64,000 nucleotides of DNA from Macrostomum hystrix. Its lineage: Eukaryota > Platyhelminthes > Macrostomidae. The position numbers and the translations under genes are program-made. The notes under the pieces are model-generated. The model saw only the letters and a list, made by a program, of their open reading frames with translations. It was not told the DNA's origin and searched no databases. The stretch spans positions 10,500,001 through 10,564,000 of the forward strand of contig CATNEN010000001.1 of NCBI GenBank assembly GCA_950097015.1, given 5' to 3'. Numbering within the stretch: the stretch's first letter is position 1; each line of letters begins with the position of its first letter. Below are positions 1-10,450 of this stretch, in pieces.

Positions 1-909
1 GATGATAAGGGAGAGATGGTAGATGATGAGGGAGGGATGGTAGATGATAAGGGAGAGATGGTAGATGATGAGGGAGAGATTGTAGATGATAAGGGAGAGA
101 TGGTAGATGATGAGGGAGAGATTGTAGATGATGAGGGAGAGATTGTAGATGATAAGGGAGAGATGGAAGATGATGAGGGAGAGATTGTAGATGATGAGGG
201 AGAGATTGTAGATGATAAGGGAGAGATGGTAGATGATGAGGGAGAGATGGTAGATGATGAGGGAGAGATTGTAGATGATAAGGGAGAGATGGTAGATGAT
301 GAGGGAGGGATGGTAGATGATAAGGGAGAGATGGTAGATGATGAGGGAGAGATTGTAGATGATAAGGGAGAGATGGTAGATGATGAGGGAGAGATTGTAG
401 ATGATAAGGGAGAGATGGTAGATGATGAGGGAGAGATGGTAGATGATAAGGGAGAGATGGTAGATGATAAGGGAGAGATGGCAGATGATAAGGGAGAGAT
501 TGTAGATGATAAGGGAGAGATGGCAGATGATAAGGGAGAGATGGTAGATGATGAGGGAGAGATTGTAGATGATAAGGGAGAGATGGTAGATGATGAGGGA
601 GAGATGGTAGATGATAAGGGAGAGATGGTAGATGATAAGGGAGAGATGGTAGATGATGAGGGAGAGATTGTAGATGATAAGGGAGAGATGGTAGATGATG
701 AGGGAGAGATTGTAGATGATAAGGGAGAGATGGTAGATGATGAGGGAGAGATGGTAGATGATAAGGGAGAGATGGTAGATGATGAGGGAGGGATGGTAGA
801 TGATAAGGGAGAGATGGTAGATGATGAGGGAGAGATTGTAGATGATGAGGGAGAGATGGTAGATGATAAGGGAGAGTTGGTAGATGATGAGGGAGATATG
901 GTGGTTGAT
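1..909. repeat. 21-bp minisatellite, left-edge array
   Basis: Tandem 21-bp units built on gagatggtagatgatgaggg, with a common gatgataagg variant. Because 21 is a multiple of three, one frame stays open from base 16 to 939 as an acidic heptapeptide repeat (VDDEGEM / VDDKGEI). I read it as a non-coding array: there is no unique flanking coding sequence, and the frame dies as soon as the period changes at about 910. The array runs off the left edge. The same unit recurs inverted at 17.1 kb. Confidence 0.95.
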
Positions 910-1897
910 GAGGGAGAGATAATGAGGGAGAGTTGGTAGATGATGAGGGAGATATGGTGGTTGATGAGGGAGAGATAATGAGGGAGAGTTGGTAGATGAT
1001 GAGGGAGATATGGTGGTTGATGAGGGAGAGATAATGAGGGAGAGATGGTAGATGATGAGGGAGAGATGGTGGTTGATGAGGGAGAGATAATGAGGGAGAG
1101 TTGGTAGATGATGAGGGAGATGTGGTGGTTGATGAGGGAGAGATAATGAGGGAGAGTTGGTAGATGATGAGGGAGATGTGGTGGTTGATGAGGGAGAGAT
1201 AATGAGGGAGAGTTGGTAGATGATGAGGGAGATGTGGTGGTTGATGAGGGAGAGATAATGAGGGAGAGATGGTAGATGATGAGGGAGATAAGGTGGTTGA
1301 TGAGGGAGAGATAATGAGGGAGAGATGGTAGATGATGAGGGAGATAAGGTGGTTGATGAGGGAGAGATAATGAGGGAGAGATGGTAGATGATGAGGGAGA
1401 TAAGGTGGTTGATGAGGGAGAGATAATGAGGGAGAGATGGTAGATGATGAGGGAGAGATGGTGGTTGATGAGGGAGAGATAATGAGGGAGAGTTGGTAGA
1501 TGATGAGGGAGATGTGGTGGTTGATGAGGGAGAGATAATGAGGGAGAGTTGGTAGATGATGAGGGAGATGTGGTGGTTGATGAGGGAGAGATAATGAGGG
1601 AGAGTTGGTAGATGATGAGGGAGATGTGGTGGTTGATGAGGGAGAGATAATGAGGGAGAGATGGTAGATGATGAGGGAGATAAGGTGGTTGATGAGGGAG
1701 AGATAATGAGGGAGAGATGGTAGATGATGAGGGAGATAAGGTGGTTGATGAGGGAGAGATGATGAGGGAGAGATGGTAGATGATGAGGGAGAGATGGTAG
1801 ATGATGAGGGAGAGATGGTAGATGATGAGGGAGAGATGGTAGATGATGAGGGAGATAAGGTGGTTGATGAGGGAGAGATAATGAGGGAGAGATGGTA
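910..1897. repeat. 56-bp higher-order array continuing the 21-bp minisatellite
   Basis: The 21-bp family changes here into a compound unit of 56 bp: occurrences of gatatggtgg begin at 895, 951 and about 1007. A gtggttgatgagg variant and a shortened ataatgaggg piece alternate with the basic unit. Sub-variants (gatatgg, gatgtgg, gataagg) are clustered, which shows stepwise block amplification. Simple 21-bp units return near 1760-1850. Confidence 0.92.
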
Positions 1898-2384
1898 GAA
1901 ATATATACAAGGAGTAGTTTCGAGCATACATTAATTCGGTGTCACTACAAGTCTGAAATGGCCGCTGGCCATAGCTAATCCCGGTCTATATTATGTCTTC
2001 GAAGGCTGTAAACACAGAAAATCAAATTAATAAGAAAGCTTTTAGGCTGTGACGTCATTTAGGGTATGGCTTCCAAAATAGTTTCTTTGAGAATTGCTGT
2101 ATTTTTAGCTTATTTTATATGCTTACTGAAATCATTTGTTTTAAATATAACCCGCTTGTAGTCTATCTTAATATGATACAATGCAATCAGATTTATAATT
2201 TTGATATGTTTTCTGAGAAACTTGACACCAATCTTGTTCTGCTCACGAAATTTGCTCAGAAATATGAAATTGAGACTCATTCAGTTACAAGGTTGGTTAC
2301 GTTGAGCTAAAAATTAATTCTCTCTTGTCAACATTGCTACTCCAGTAGACATCCAATATGTCTAGTGCCGATATCACAAGTAAT
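1898..2384. other. unique AT-rich sequence, no gene seen
   Basis: Non-repetitive spacer between two arrays. It has one short open frame of 63 codons without recognisable features. I see no splice or promoter context. Confidence 0.6.
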
Positions 2385-2990
2385 TACCCACTGTCTCTAG
2401 TAGTTAATCTAGTAATTACCCACTGTCTCTAGTAGTTAATCTAGTAATTACCCACTGTCTCTAGTAGTTAATCTAGTAATTACCCACTGTCTCTAGTAGT
2501 TAATCCAGTAATTACCCACTGTCTCTAGTAGTTAATCTAGTAATTACCCACTGTCTCTAGTATTTAATCAAGTAATTACCCACTGTCTCTTGTAGTTAAT
2601 CTAGTAATTACCCACTGTCTCTAGTATTTAATCTAGTAATTACCCACTGTCTCTAGTAGTTAATCTAGTAATTACCCACTGTCTCTTGTAGTTATTCTAG
2701 TAATTACCCACTGTCTCTAGTAGTTAATCCAGTAATTACCCACTGTCTCTAGTAGTTAATCTAGTAATTACCCACTGTCTCTAGTAGTTAATCTAGTAAT
2801 TACCCACTGTCTCTAGTAGTTAATCTAGTAATTACCCACTGTCTCTAGTAGTTAATCTAGTAATTACCCACTGTCTCTAGTAGTTAATCTAGTAATTACC
2901 CACTGTCTCTAGTAGTTATTCTAGTAATTACCCACTGTCTCTAGTAGTTAATCTAGTAATTACCCACTGTCTCTAGTAGTTATTCTATGG
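2385..2990. repeat. 32-bp minisatellite (about 19 copies)
   Basis: The unit contains taattacccactgtctct followed by agtagttaatctag. Successive cccactg motifs begin at 2387 and 2419, giving a 32-bp period. Copies differ by single bases only. There are no variable spacers, so this is a tandem repeat and not a CRISPR-like array. Confidence 0.95.
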
Positions 2991-3077
2991 AATACCCAAG
3001 TACCTAACTATTAGTAATTATATATTAAATGTCCTTATCGCCCACCAAATATTCATTGTACTTACAGTGCCAAAAAG

Positions 3078-3393
3078 AAGAGGTTGTAGCCTTGTGGTTA
3101 GAGCGTCGGACTCACGACTTGAAGGTCGGGGGTTCGATTCCCGACTCCACTGGAGGAATTTCTGTCTTTTAGCAAGACACTTAACTCTGCATTGCTTCGG
3201 TTCACCCAGCTGTTAAATGGGTACCAGCATCAGCTGGGATAATTGAGGGTGGGTGTGGCGTCCCCCCAGTCCATGGACTGAACAGCTGTACGCAGCCTTC
3301 AGATGCGCCGCGCAATAGCTGCGGCTGTGCTGTCGGCTGCACATCTGACCCAATTGGGACAGGTGTAGTCAATTAAATTAAATTAGTGTCAAA
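3078..3393 (+). mobile_element. tRNA-derived SINE, near full length
   Basis: The head carries an RNA polymerase III A box (gtagccttgtggttagagcg, about 3086-3105) and a perfect B box (gggttcgattccc, about 3129-3141). It is followed by a conserved-looking body (gcaagacacttaactctgc, then gttaaatgggtaccagc) and a short attaa-type 3' tail ending near 3390. The head resembles a tRNA, but no 7-bp acceptor stem closes it, so it is a SINE and not a tRNA gene. Diverged relatives of the head or body occur at 13.5 kb and, inverted, at 14.5 kb. Confidence 0.8.
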
Positions 3394-4440
3394 AAGTTTC
3401 CACTGAATAATCTCTCTGGCGTCTTTAGTCACGCACACTCAGTGCCTCTTCACCTCGTGTTAACCCTTGGACGAAGTAATAGTTATTTAAACTAAGGGGC
3501 CTTTCGAGTCACAGCCTGTCAGCTGAAATTGACTTTGACCAGTTCACGCGAAAGTCTAATCTTATTAAATCTGCTTCCTTCAATGCTTCAATAGTGCTCA
3601 TATCGTTCATGGTTTAGCCGAATTCGAACCCATAACCTTCTCCTGTTAGCAGTCTCGGCTACTCAGTTTTCCATTTTATGAGTTTCTTCTTTTCTCTCCC
3701 CACGTCGTCGCAAATTCATCCTACCGACTCTGTCTCTCTAATCTAGCCCTTTCCTCAGATCGTCTTTGGGATATTATCCTCAGTTAAAAAAAATGGGGAA
3801 GCCTGCCTACAGATATGAGGAGGATTTTTCGACACTAAAAAAGGATCAGCGTGTATTTTCCAATCACCGTCGGCTTCCTGTTTCTCCTCCCCCACCCCCC
3901 CCACTATCCGGCTTTCGCTTTTTATCCTCTTTTTTCAGGGATGCGGGATCAGAAACCACCGACTGCCAAAAGACACTCTCTGCCTAGATCCCCTCCCTTC
4001 AGATCCTCTTTGACTTTCTCACGTTAACGGATACGGCAGAAGAGGAGGGGCTGCTGGGTCTAAGAGTTCATGGCTCAACGCAGCATGCAATGGGCGAATC
4101 GACTGCTTCCTGAATCGAGTCAAGGAAAGCAGCTTTTGCCATTGACAATTTTTTCCTACTTCAAGACAAGACGCTGCGAGGGATCGAGACAACCCGTCGA
4201 CAGGCAGAGATGGAATGAGTTTGACAAATTGTATTTCCCATCTCCGCTCACCCTACGGACGCTTGGGATAAGGGTGACAGGAAAATTTAGTTTGCCACTT
4301 GCACTTGGGATTGGGAAGACTTTAGCGCAACTGTTGTGCTCAAGCTGATCGTTGAGCAATGCGGCATTGACTCACATTTCCTTCCTCCCAGCTTGGACAG
4401 CAATCAGAGCCGGAACTCCCCACTCAAGCCGAAGCTCTGC
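3394..4440. other. unique spacer upstream of the GPCR gene
   Basis: Mostly unique sequence of mixed composition. It includes a probable minus-strand SINE head fragment at about 3600-3670, with a ggttcgaattc B box on that strand. Open frames of 60-90 codons on both strands show no domain or signal. The last part may be promoter or 5' untranslated sequence of the GPCR gene. Confidence 0.5.
3600..3670 (-). mobile_element. tRNA-like SINE head fragment
   Basis: Read on the minus strand it has an A-box-like tagccgagactgcta and the B-box-like gggttcgaattc at normal tRNA spacing. No SINE body can be recognised next to it. It could be an old fragment of a SINE family different from the 3.1-kb copy. 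Confidence 0.4.
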
Positions 4441-4463
4441 AAGCCGAACTTGGCGACCTAGAA

Positions 4464-4515
4464 AATTGGTCCGCTTCGTCTTCTCTTATTGGCTCCCGCG
4501 TTGGCCAATCAGAGA
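4464..4515 (+). promoter_or_regulatory. candidate CCAAT-box promoter cluster of the GPCR gene
   Basis: Two inverted CCAAT boxes (attgg at 4465-4469 and 4488-4492) and one direct box (ccaat at 4505-4509, in ggccaatcag) lie 150-195 bp upstream of the chosen ATG. No TATA box is visible. The position suits NF-Y-type promoter elements; this is an inference from motif and spacing. Confidence 0.45.
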
Positions 4516-4658
4516 CCAGCTCTGAGCCGAGAGACCTCTCGACTGCAAAGAGAAATCTCAAAACAGGCGTAGAAGAACTCGATAACTCGAGTCGCTTGAG
4601 TCAAATTTCTATTCGCGAAGTCAAGTTATTCAGAATCGATCGACGACTAGAGAAGAAG

Positions 4659-5939
4659 ATGGACGACGCCGTAGGAATGCTTCGCGGCTACGTCATGCCT
4701 GGAGTGGTGCTGTTGGGCCTGCTTGGAAACCTCACCACAATGACCATCTTTCTGCTCGAAAATGCGGGCAGCAAACGGTGGACCAGATTCGCCGTGTACG
4801 GCATCGCGATCGCTGTGTCGGACACCTTCGCGTTGGTGTTCAACACATTTCTAGACGACTTCCTGGGCCGAGGACTTTGGTACGCAACCGGAGGTGCAGT
4901 CCTCATCAAGATTGACACAATATCCAGCATCACCTGCAAGCTGATGGAGTACATTCCCAGTGTAGCATATTTCACCTCGTCCTACCTGCTAATTATATTC
5001 AGTTTGGATCGCACTTTAACCATTTTTCGACCATTACAATTTATGTCGCATTTTCACGTGAAAGCCACACTGCTAATTGTGGGCGTCACTTACCTGTGCG
5101 GCCTGACTTTGATGCTGCCCATGGCTCTGATTCACGACGTCCAGCTGCAGAACACCAGCCGCGTTGGTCATCAGCTGGAGCGCAAGTGCGAACTGCAGGC
5201 GCACAACGGCGTGAATCTCGGGTTATCTCGCGTTATGCTCTACTTCATGACATTTGGCTCGTTCGTTCTGCCATCGGTAATCGTGTGCATGCTTGGCGTT
5301 GTCATCGTAGTCAAGCTGACTATTATTCGACGCAATCGGGCCAGCATCCTGCCGACCGCGGCCGACAACCAGATGGAGATGAGCCGCTTCTACGCGCACC
5401 TCACCCTGGCCATCGCGTACTGCATCCTGGTGCTGCCTCTCGCTGTCAGCATCTGCGTGCGCCAGGTCTTTGAAAGCCAGCCAGAGGCCTACCAGAGGCA
5501 GCACGCCGAGTACGCAGCCTTCTTGTCGCACAATTCTAGGTTCACGTCGTCTGTGAAGGATTTCAATTACGCGCTCAATTTCTGGGTCTATTTGGTGTTT
5601 GTGCGCTCATTCAGACGGCGCTGCCTGCTCGTTTTGTCGCAGCTGCTGGTGGCAATGCGCTGCCATCGACTCTGCCGTGGCTGCGGCTGCTGTCAGGAAG
5701 CCGAAGAAAGAGTTCGACGGCTGCGTGAGGCCAAGGGCAAGTCGATTAAGTCGGCACTGTACCGGCATCGCAGCCAGCAGCAGACGGCGGTGGCTCTGGC
5801 AAGTGGCACTAGAAATAACAACCGGGAGAGGCAGCAGAACGTAAGAGAAATCGAGCGGGAGCAGGTGCGACAGCAGCTAATTAAGAGGGAGTACCTCGAT
5901 AAGCCTTCACACACGGAGTACACAGTGACTACGGTCTGA
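4659..5939 (+). CDS. rhodopsin-family (class A) G-protein-coupled receptor, single exon
   Basis: A 426-residue seven-helix receptor of the plasma membrane, probably peptide-receptor-like and an orphan. Seen in the sequence: TM1 with N24 in LLGN; TM2 with D55 in AVSD; Cys93 before TM3 and Cys177 in loop 2 for the usual disulfide; an NTS glycosylation site at 165-167; Pro205 in TM5; Pro260 in TM6. Departures from the class A pattern: the DRY motif reads D117-R118-T119, there is no obvious TM4 Trp, and the TM7 NPxxY motif reads NFWVY at 307-311. The tail has a Cys cluster (about 335-345, possible palmitoylation), basic stretches and a terminal TTV that fits a class I PDZ ligand. I chose the ATG at 4659 (aagaagATGg context); an in-frame TTG at 4596 is not a credible start. 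The gene is intronless, with an AATAAA at 6518 downstream. The ligand cannot be told. Confidence 0.88.
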   Translation: MDDAVGMLRGYVMPGVVLLGLLGNLTTMTIFLLENAGSKRWTRFAVYGIAIAVSDTFALVFNTFLDDFLGRGLWYATGGAVLIKIDTISSITCKLMEYIPSVAYFTSSYLLIIFSLDRTLTIFRPLQFMSHFHVKATLLIVGVTYLCGLTLMLPMALIHDVQLQNTSRVGHQLERKCELQAHNGVNLGLSRVMLYFMTFGSFVLPSVIVCMLGVVIVVKLTIIRRNRASILPTAADNQMEMSRFYAHLTLAIAYCILVLPLAVSICVRQVFESQPEAYQRQHAEYAAFLSHNSRFTSSVKDFNYALNFWVYLVFVRSFRRRCLLVLSQLLVAMRCHRLCRGCGCCQEAEERVRRLREAKGKSIKSALYRHRSQQQTAVALASGTRNNNRERQQNVREIEREQVRQQLIKREYLDKPSHTEYTVTTV

Positions 5940-6092
5940 ACCTGTTTGTTAGTGTGATGTTTGCACTTGAAAAATTCTCTATGCAAAACAAGGTGAAGCT
6001 CTGACGTCATGACTATACAGCTGATGCCAACCTGGGTTGCTTTTGAGTAGATCAATTATCTACTGCGAGATGAACCTGCCCTGGTACGGATC

Positions 6093-6378
6093 CACTAGCT
6101 GATGTCCCTGTCTAAATACCAATCTAACTGGTGATGTCCCTGTCTAAATAGCAATCGACCAGGTGATGTCCCTGTCTAAATACCAATCTACCAGGTGATG
6201 TCCCTGTCTAATTACCATTCTACCGGGTGATGTCCCTGTCTAAATACCAATCTACCAGGTGATGTCCCTGTCTAAATACCAATCTACCAGGTGATGTCCC
6301 TGTCTAATTACCATTCTACCGGGTGATGTCCCTGTCTAAATAGCAATCTACCAGGTGATGTCCCTGTCTAAATACCAG
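6093..6378. repeat. 32-bp minisatellite in the GPCR 3' region (about 9 copies)
   Basis: Units begin ggtgatgtccctgtctaaat and continue with accaatctacca. The gtgatgtccc motif recurs at 6131 and 6163, a 32-bp period. It lies between the GPCR stop codon and its likely poly(A) signal at 6518, so it would sit in the 3' untranslated region of that mRNA. Confidence 0.93.
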
Positions 6379-6517
6379 TGTATTATGCGACTTACAAGTC
6401 TTGAGATAATGTAAAGCTACATGTATATCATGAACAGCAAATAAGCTTATTTTTTGTTTGTTTTGAGAGTGTATTTATGTTTGTTTGCTTTCAGTTGTGT
6501 AGCAAAATTCCGAAATG

Positions 6518-6523
6518 AATAAA
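6518..6523 (+). terminator. poly(A) signal AATAAA of the GPCR gene
   Basis: AATAAA lies 579 bp after the GPCR stop codon. A GT-rich stretch (tgtttgacttgttgttgcg) follows within 10-30 bp, as expected for a cleavage and polyadenylation site. Confidence 0.6.
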
Positions 6524-6870
6524 AAACGTGTTTGACTTGTTGTTGCGTTTTGTATCAAGTTTCTGTACCACACCTCCTTTTTCTATCCTTGCTTTTATCC
6601 ACACGCGAGATGAAATTATAAGTACTAATAAATCATGACAAATCATAACAAAATATCTTTTTACACTTAGCAATAATGCTTGCTATTTAGTTCAACCGAA
6701 CTTTACTTCTCAATGGCTGGTGTATTTATTAACAGGTTAAACGTGTGCATCACACGCTAGCAGTGTCAAATTGAACAAACGAATATTATTCTACGTCGTC
6801 TTACACATTAACAGCCTATGTTAGGACATGTAAAACTTATTGACACGCAAATTACACATTTAAGACAAGT
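6524..6870. other. unique spacer between convergent GPCR and small membrane protein genes
   Basis: AT-rich unique sequence between two facing poly(A) signals (6518 on plus, 6871-6876 on minus). A 60-codon minus-strand open frame here shows no features. Nothing else is seen. Confidence 0.5.
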
Positions 6871-6876
6871 TTTATT
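6871..6876 (-). terminator. poly(A) signal AATAAA of the small membrane protein gene
   Basis: On the minus strand AATAAA follows the TAA stop (6889-6891) after only about 12 bases, so the 3' untranslated region would be very short. Confidence 0.55.
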
Positions 6877-6888
6877 GATTTTTGAATG

Positions 6889-7173
6889 TTACGATCGCTC
6901 AAATTCCTTCATCGCCTGACGCCTCTTTTGATGATGCTTCTGCCTGCCCATCAGCTTCATGAAGATCTGCATGAACACCCACAGGCAGCACAGGAAGCCG
7001 TACAGCATGCCTAGGGCAATGACGCAATGGTACCAGACCCGCCACTCAGTCTGGTCGTAGCGAATGTACAACCTCGGGTTGGTACTAGCCTCGTCCATTG
7101 TGATGGCGCTGATGCACTGATAGAAACTGCTGATTAGAAACAGCAGCGTTAGGAGCAGTTGAAGAAAGTGCAT
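6889..7173 (-). CDS. small single-pass membrane protein with signal peptide, unknown function
   Basis: A 94-residue protein in one exon. Residues 1-23 form a classic signal peptide (MHFLQLLLTLLFLISSFYQC, cleavage probably near CISA). A short hydrophilic segment follows (about 24-47). Then comes one hydrophobic helix with bulky aromatics and Cys (about 48-74, WYHCVIALGMLYGFLCCLW), and finally a strongly basic tail (RQKHHQKRRQ, ending KEFERS). This predicts a type I topology with a cytoplasmic basic tail. I do not recognise a family. TATA-like elements lie upstream at 7214-7219 and 7266-7272 on the minus strand, and AATAAA follows the stop. Start, stop, TATA and poly(A) signals together support a real small gene, although an upstream non-coding exon cannot be excluded. 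Confidence 0.62.
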   Translation of the reverse strand: MHFLQLLLTLLFLISSFYQCISAITMDEASTNPRLYIRYDQTEWRVWYHCVIALGMLYGFLCCLWVFMQIFMKLMGRQKHHQKRRQAMKEFERS

Positions 7174-7213
7174 TTTTAGTTGCTTTTATGCAACGGTTGC
7201 TTGTCGATTTGGA

Positions 7214-7272
7214 TTTATAACGCAAATAAACAATAGAATGGCACGATGCAGTCAGTGTAGCATGATTATATA
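7214..7272 (-). promoter_or_regulatory. TATA-like elements upstream of the small membrane protein gene
   Basis: On the minus strand TATAAA lies at 7214-7219 and TATATAA at 7266-7272, 41 and 93 bp upstream of the ATG at 7173. Either could position transcription start. The assignment is by motif only. Confidence 0.35.
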
Positions 7273-7299
7273 GTCTTGGGGTATGGGCCTGAGCAGGGT

Positions 7300-8097
7300 A
7301 CACGCAATGAGTAAGAAAGGGTCAAGAAATAGATGGACGCACGGTGAGACACAATTAATTGTGAGAAGCTTCTCATTTTGTGCACCTGCTTACAAGGGGC
7401 CCGCAAGGTAGGGAGAGACAGAAGGTAAGAGCTGGATGGCAAACCTATTCAACATGACTTATTTGACAATGTCTCGCCACAGTATATTTTGCTCTGTCTT
7501 GAAGCAAGCTCATCACCAAACCCCTGAATTGCTGTCGCCTAAATGACTACAGACGGGGTTTAAAGTTTTAAACTAGCCACTTTGAAAATTCGATGTGTTT
7601 TTACTCAGATAGCAAGCTAAGCATTACTAAGGCCTCCTTAACCTTCTGTATGCATTCAATGCATACATCAATGCGTGCTATAATATGCGTCACTGGAAAA
7701 ACTCACAACACACACACATGTGACTTTAGTCTTTCAAACTAGTTTGCAATGTAGACATCTCACTGTCTTTCTCTCTGCTTCTTATTCTCTCACCTACAGC
7801 TACTTTGTCTTAGCTTATTGTTGATAATGAAAAAATGAGTAGCCATTCAAAGCTCGCGTGAGTCTGTACTCAAATGCATACTCAAATGCATCATTGCAAC
7901 AACAGCCTCAAAACTGATGCTACTCTACTCTACTCTGTACAAGTAGAAGTTGTGCACACCTAGTGCCTCTGCTATGCTCACATTTGTGCTAAAAAAACAG
8001 ACAAAAAATTACATATTCAGTTCTTATTTCCTGATTATGCTTTACATTAAATGTTTTTCGGTAGACTAAAATACACCCATTTCAATATAACTTACTA
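7300..8097. other. unique intergenic sequence
   Basis: Non-repetitive spacer between the small membrane protein gene and a 19-bp array. No open frame or element can be supported. Confidence 0.5.
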
Positions 8098-9570
8098 GAT
8101 AGGGCTCGAATATTACATTGGGGCTACGGTTCTAGATTAGAGCTACGATTCTAGATTAGGGCTACGATTTTAGATTAGGGCTACGATTTTAGATTAGGGC
8201 TACGATTCTAGATTAGGGCTACGATTCTAGATTAGGGCTACGATTCTAGATTAGGGCTACGATTCTAGATAAGGGCTACGATTCTAGATTAGGGCTACGA
8301 TTATAGATTAGGGCTACGATTCTAGATTAGGGCTACGATTCTAGATAAGGGCTACGATTTTAGATTAGGGCTACGATTTTAGATTAGGGCTACGATTTTA
8401 GATTAGGGCTACGATTTTAGATAAGGGCTACGATTCTAGATAAGGGCTACGATTCTAGATTAGGGCTACGATTCTAGATAAGGGCTACGATTCTAGATTA
8501 GGGCTACGATTCTAGATTAGGGCTACGATTCTAGATTAGGGCTACGATTCTAGATAAGGGCTACGATTCTAGATTAGGGCTACGATTATAGATTAGGGCT
8601 ACGATTCTAGATTAGGGCTACGATTCTAGATAAGGGCTACGATTTTAGATTAGGGCTACGATTTTAGATTAGGGCTACGATTCTAGATTAGGGCTACGAT
8701 TTTAGATAAGGGCTACGATTCTAGATTAGGGCTACGATTCTAGATAAGGGCTACGATTCTAGATTAGGGCTACGATTCTAGATTAGGGCTACGATTCTAG
8801 ATTAGGGCTACGATTCTAGATAAGGGCTACGATTCTAGATTAGGGCTACGATTCTAGATAAGGGCTACGATTCTAGATTAGGGCTACGATTTTAGATTAG
8901 GGCTACGATTTTAGATTAGGGCTACGATTCTAGATAAGGGCTACGATTTTAGATTAGGGCTACGATTCTAGATTAGGGCTACGATTCTAGATAAGGGCTA
9001 CGATTCTAGATAAGGGCTACGATTCTAGATTAGGGCTACGATTCTAGATAAGGGCTACGATTCTAGATTAGGGCTACGATTATAGATTAGGGCTACGGTC
9101 CTAGATTAGGGCTACGGTCTTAGATTAGGGCTACGATTCTAGATTAGGGCTACGGTCCTAGATTAGGGCTACGATTCTAGATAAGGGCTACAATTCTAGA
9201 CTAGGGCTACGATTCTAGATAAGGGCTACGATTCTAGATAAGGGCTACGATTCTAGATAAGGGCTACGATTCTAGATAAGGGCTACGATTCTAGATAAGG
9301 GCTACGATTCTAGATTAGGGCTACGATTCTAGATTAGGGCTACGATTCTAGATTAGGGCTACGATTCTAGATTAGGGCTACGATTCTAGATTAGGGCTAC
9401 GATTCTAGATTAGGGCTACGATTCTAGATTAGGGCTACGGTCCTAGATTAGGGCTACGATTCTAGATAAGGGCTACGATTCTAGATTAGGGCTACGATTC
9501 TAGATTAGGGCTACGATTCTAGATAAGGGCTACGATTCTAGATTAGGGCTACGATTATAGATATGACTAC
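8098..9570. repeat. 19-bp minisatellite (about 77 copies) containing TTAGGG
   Basis: The unit is gattagggctacgattcta (19 bp). Most copies carry ttaggg on the plus strand and a large minority carry taaggg, with the two types clustered in blocks. The array has no matching open frame. The TTAGGG hexamer equals the common animal telomere repeat, but it is separated by 13 unrelated bases in each unit. Confidence 0.96.
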
Positions 9571-10383
9571 GGTTATAGACACTAAATTGGCAAGTCACTT
9601 TGAAGCCAGGGGACTTTCAGGATAAAACACTGTTAATCACTCGAGTCAGACTTTTCGTGTCGCTATACGATAGGTATCTAATCCTAAAGCCTAGCTACAA
9701 ATTCTTGCCCAAGTATTTAGGGTTGGAAACAGAGCATCAATTAAGCCTGTCCCACATCGCGAGTTTTAGATACATCGGCTCGATAAGCAATCAGATGCCT
9801 TGCACTCATCGCAAAGTAAAGTAGTGATAGCCTAAGGATTAGCCACACCGAGTTTCTTAGCTATTAGTCTGGGATTATTAGCACAACACCTTTGCTGTAC
9901 TATCTCCTTCTCACTCTGTATGTATTACAAAACCAAGCATAAAATTCGGTGGTCCTTAAAAGGGCCGTTTTAAGTATATTATCGTCGCTTTACTAGCCAT
10001 TGGAAACTACACGAAAGCAGCTGGTAATTTAATCATTAGTGGGAGAATTCTATGGAAATACCTGGATAATTAAAGCAACTCAGGACACTAAACCCCACAG
10101 ATTCTATATTACAGATTCTATATAGGTAATATAGAATCTGTGCTAAACCCTATCGTTATTTACATGTCGAGATTGTGACGTTCTGAGTTGTTTAGAAGTT
10201 CTCTTTCGTAGTCTATGGCCCGAAGAAGGTCCAGTTTGTTTTGACAGACTTCATAAAAAAAGCTATTTTTGGTCGTGGAAAAGGAGCTCTTTTATGATAA
10301 GTACAATACCGAGAAATAGATTTTCGATACTTTTTACCATAGGCAGTTTTTGACTAGCCAGTATTTTTGTATACAAAAATCTC
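9571..10383. other. unique intergenic sequence with one perfect hairpin
   Basis: Spacer upstream of the ubiquitin-like gene. A 74-codon open frame at 9600 starts inside this spacer and has no recognisable feature. The only structure I can support is the hairpin at 10111-10141. Confidence 0.5.
10111..10141. repeat. perfect 13-bp stem hairpin
   Basis: The arms are acagattctatat and atatagaatctgt with a 5-base loop (aggta). A third partial copy, cacagattctatatt, sits directly to the left. It lies about 310 bp upstream of the ubiquitin-like gene. Confidence 0.7.
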
Positions 10384-10390
10384 TATATAA
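10384..10390 (+). promoter_or_regulatory. TATA-like element of the ubiquitin-like gene
   Basis: TATATAA lies about 61 bp upstream of the ATG at 10451, in an AT-rich stretch. It fits a core promoter with a short 5' leader. This is motif evidence only. Confidence 0.4.
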
Positions 10391-10450
10391 TTTTATATTA
10401 ATCTGTCCGTAATTAGCAGAATTTCGACACCGGCTTCACCATTAGAGGTC

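Noticed and set aside
16-939. 307-codon acidic repeat protein (VDDEGEM heptads)
   Set aside because: A 21-bp array keeps one frame open by arithmetic. The frame is lost when the period changes, there is no unique sequence before or after, and the same unit occurs inverted in an intron.
2385-2990. CRISPR-like regular spacing of a 32-bp unit
   Set aside because: The whole period is conserved, so there are no variable spacers. The genome is eukaryotic and no cas genes are present.
3086-3160. Genuine tRNA gene
   Set aside because: A and B boxes are good, but no paired acceptor stem closes the head. A SINE body and tail follow.
4596-4658. N-terminal extension of the GPCR from a TTG codon
   Set aside because: TTG is not a normal start in animals. 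The ATG at 4659 has a good context and leaves a plausible short N-terminus before TM1.
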